Origin: Clostridia bacterium
GTDB taxonomy: Bacteria > Bacillota > Clostridia > Oscillospirales > Acutalibacteraceae
Length of the DNA stretch: 5,621 bases
Direction: 5' to 3'
NCBI GenBank assembly: GCA_900769535.1
Contig: CAAGHB010000048.1
Coordinates: 1 to 5,621 of the forward strand
A program made the position numbers and the translations under genes. The first letter of the stretch is position 1, and each line of letters opens with the position of its first letter. A model generated the notes under the pieces. That model made no database searches. It had not been told where the DNA came from and saw only the letters and a list, made by a program, of their open reading frames with translations. Of this stretch, positions 4,570 through 5,621 are shown in pieces.

Positions 4570-5586
4570 ATGGTAAAAGTTGCTATTAACGGTTTTGGCC
4601 GTATCGGCCGTCTCGCTTTCAGACAGATGTTTGGCGCTGAAGGCTACGAGGTAGTTGCTATCAACGACCTTACAAACCCCACCATGCTTGCACATCTTCT
4701 TAAATACGATTCAGCTCAGGGTAGATATGCCTACGGCGATACCGTATCTGCTGATGACGAAGCTGGTACAATCACCGTAAACGGAAAGACAATCAGAATC
4801 TATGCTGAGAAGGACGCTGCTAATCTTCCTTGGGGAGAGCTCGACGTTGACGTTGTTCTCGAATGCACAGGTTTCTACTGCTCAAAGGCAAAGAGCCAGG
4901 CGCACATCGACGCCGGCGCTAAGAAGGTAGTTATTTCTGCTCCTGCCGGAAATGACCTTCCCACAATCGTTTACAGCGTAAACGAAAACACCCTTACAGC
5001 TGACGACAAGATTATTTCTGCTGCTTCTTGCACAACAAACTGTCTTGCTCCTATGGCTGACACTCTTAACAAGTATGCACCCATCGTTAGCGGTATCATG
5101 ACAACCGTTCATGCTTTCACCGGTGACCAGATGGTTCTCGACGGCCCGCACAGAAAGGGCGACCTTCGCCGTGCTCGTGCTGCTGCTGTTAACATCGTTC
5201 CTAACTCTACCGGCGCTGCAAAGGCAATCGGCCTTGTAATTCCTGAACTCAACGGCAAGCTCATCGGTTCAGCTCAGCGTGTTCCTGTTCCCACAGGTTC
5301 TACAACACTCCTCGTTGCTGTTGTAAAGGGCAAGGACGTTACTGTTGACGGTATCAATGCTGCTATGAAGGCAGCTGCTTCTGATTCATTCGGCTACACC
5401 GAAGAGCAGCTCGTTTCTTCTGACATCATCGGCATCACTTACGGTTCACTCTTCGATGCTACTCAGACAATGGTTACAAAGATTGACGACGATACCTATC
5501 AGGTACAGGTTGTTTCTTGGTACGATAACGAGAACAGCTACACCAGCCAGATGGTTCGTACAATCAAGTACTTCGCAGAACTTTAA
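4570..5586 (+). CDS. gap: Glyceraldehyde-3-phosphate dehydrogenase, type I, NAD-dependent glycolytic
   Basis: Cytoplasmic homotetrameric enzyme of 338 residues that oxidatively phosphorylates glyceraldehyde-3-phosphate to 1,3-bisphosphoglycerate with NAD+ in glycolysis. Seen: N-terminal NAD loop INGFGRIGR (6-14), D33 in INDL (adenosine-ribose contact typical of NAD specificity), the active-site segment SAASCTTNCLAP (150-161) with nucleophile C154, base H181 in TVHAFTGDQ (179-187), phosphate-site segments around T184, NIVPNSTGAAKA (208-219) and R237, and the C-terminal WYDNENSYTSQMV (317-329). All key residues are present and the length is normal. Codon choice differs sharply from the other genes (mostly AAC for Asn, frequent GCT, CTT, CGT and AAG), as expected for very high expression rather than transfer. 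The start is fixed by a strong SD, GGGAGG, 8 nt upstream. A promoter and a Rex-like site lie just before it. A phosphoglycerate kinase gene would commonly be next, outside the window. Confidence 0.97.
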   Translation: MVKVAINGFGRIGRLAFRQMFGAEGYEVVAINDLTNPTMLAHLLKYDSAQGRYAYGDTVSADDEAGTITVNGKTIRIYAEKDAANLPWGELDVDVVLECTGFYCSKAKSQAHIDAGAKKVVISAPAGNDLPTIVYSVNENTLTADDKIISAASCTTNCLAPMADTLNKYAPIVSGIMTTVHAFTGDQMVLDGPHRKGDLRRARAAAVNIVPNSTGAAKAIGLVIPELNGKLIGSAQRVPVPTGSTTLLVAVVKGKDVTVDGINAAMKAAASDSFGYTEEQLVSSDIIGITYGSLFDATQTMVTKIDDDTYQVQVVSWYDNENSYTSQMVRTIKYFAEL

Positions 5587-5603
5587 TTTCTGAAAAAATT
5601 AAA

Positions 5604-5621
5604 GGCTGTTGCAAAATGCAA
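5604..5621 (+). terminator. Probable intrinsic terminator of gap, cut by the right edge
   Basis: After the gap stop codon the window ends in GGCTGTTGCAAAATGCAA. TTGCA (5609-5613) pairs with TGCAA (5617-5621) around a three-A loop, and the unpaired GGCTG (5604-5608) is positioned to continue the stem if the next bases are CAGCC. The preceding A-rich stretch is also typical of a bidirectional terminator. Only half of the stem and no T-tract is visible. Confidence 0.5.

Noticed and set aside
4423..4695. Minus-strand open frame across the gap promoter and gene start
   Set aside because: It overlaps the strong gap promoter, SD and conserved GAPDH N-terminus in antisense and shows no protein family features.

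Overview
The window looks like chromosomal DNA from an endospore-forming member of the Firmicutes, most likely class Clostridia. It carries two late-sporulation sigma factors (SigK and SigG), AT-rich intergenic regions, strong Shine-Dalgarno (SD) sequences and a fermentative D-lactate dehydrogenase. A gut Clostridia lineage such as the Oscillospirales is possible, but that is a guess from overall protein resemblance. There are no tRNAs, rRNAs, CRISPR arrays, insertion sequences or phage genes, and nearly all the DNA is explained by six genes and short regulatory gaps.

Layout: (1) 1-402, minus strand, the N-terminal 134 codons of a rhamnulokinase (rhaB) that runs off the left edge. It has its own sigma-A-type promoter in the 129-bp divergent gap 403-531. 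(2) 532-1533, plus strand, an LdhA-type D-lactate dehydrogenase. (3) 1534-1602, a short gap filled by a 16-of-17-bp hairpin whose 3' arm contains the SD of the next gene. (4) 1603-2292, plus strand, an uninterrupted sigK with its N-terminal pro-sequence. (5) 2293-3060, minus strand, sigG, whose stop codon abuts the sigK stop codon in one TAATTA palindrome. (6) 3061-3240, a 180-bp divergent gap holding a sigma-F-like promoter facing sigG and an extended -10 sigma-A promoter facing malic enzyme. (7) 3241-4413, plus strand, malic enzyme. (8) 4414-4569, a 156-bp gap with a Rex-like operator and consensus-quality promoter elements. (9) 4570-5586, plus strand, glyceraldehyde-3-phosphate dehydrogenase (GAPDH), with strong highly-expressed-type codon bias. 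A probable terminator beyond it is cut by the right edge.

Two themes run through the region. The metabolic genes (rhamnose kinase, D-LDH, malic enzyme, GAPDH) belong to sugar fermentation and NAD(P)H balance. The sporulation pair is unusual: the final mother-cell sigma factor and the late forespore sigma factor are encoded tail to tail with no space and no visible terminator. Their transcripts would be mutually antisense if made in one cell, but in sporulating cells the two genes are normally expressed in different compartments. I found no clear new enzyme system. The most novel-looking signals are this sigK/sigG arrangement, the SD-sequestering hairpin before sigK and the candidate operators before ldhA and gap.
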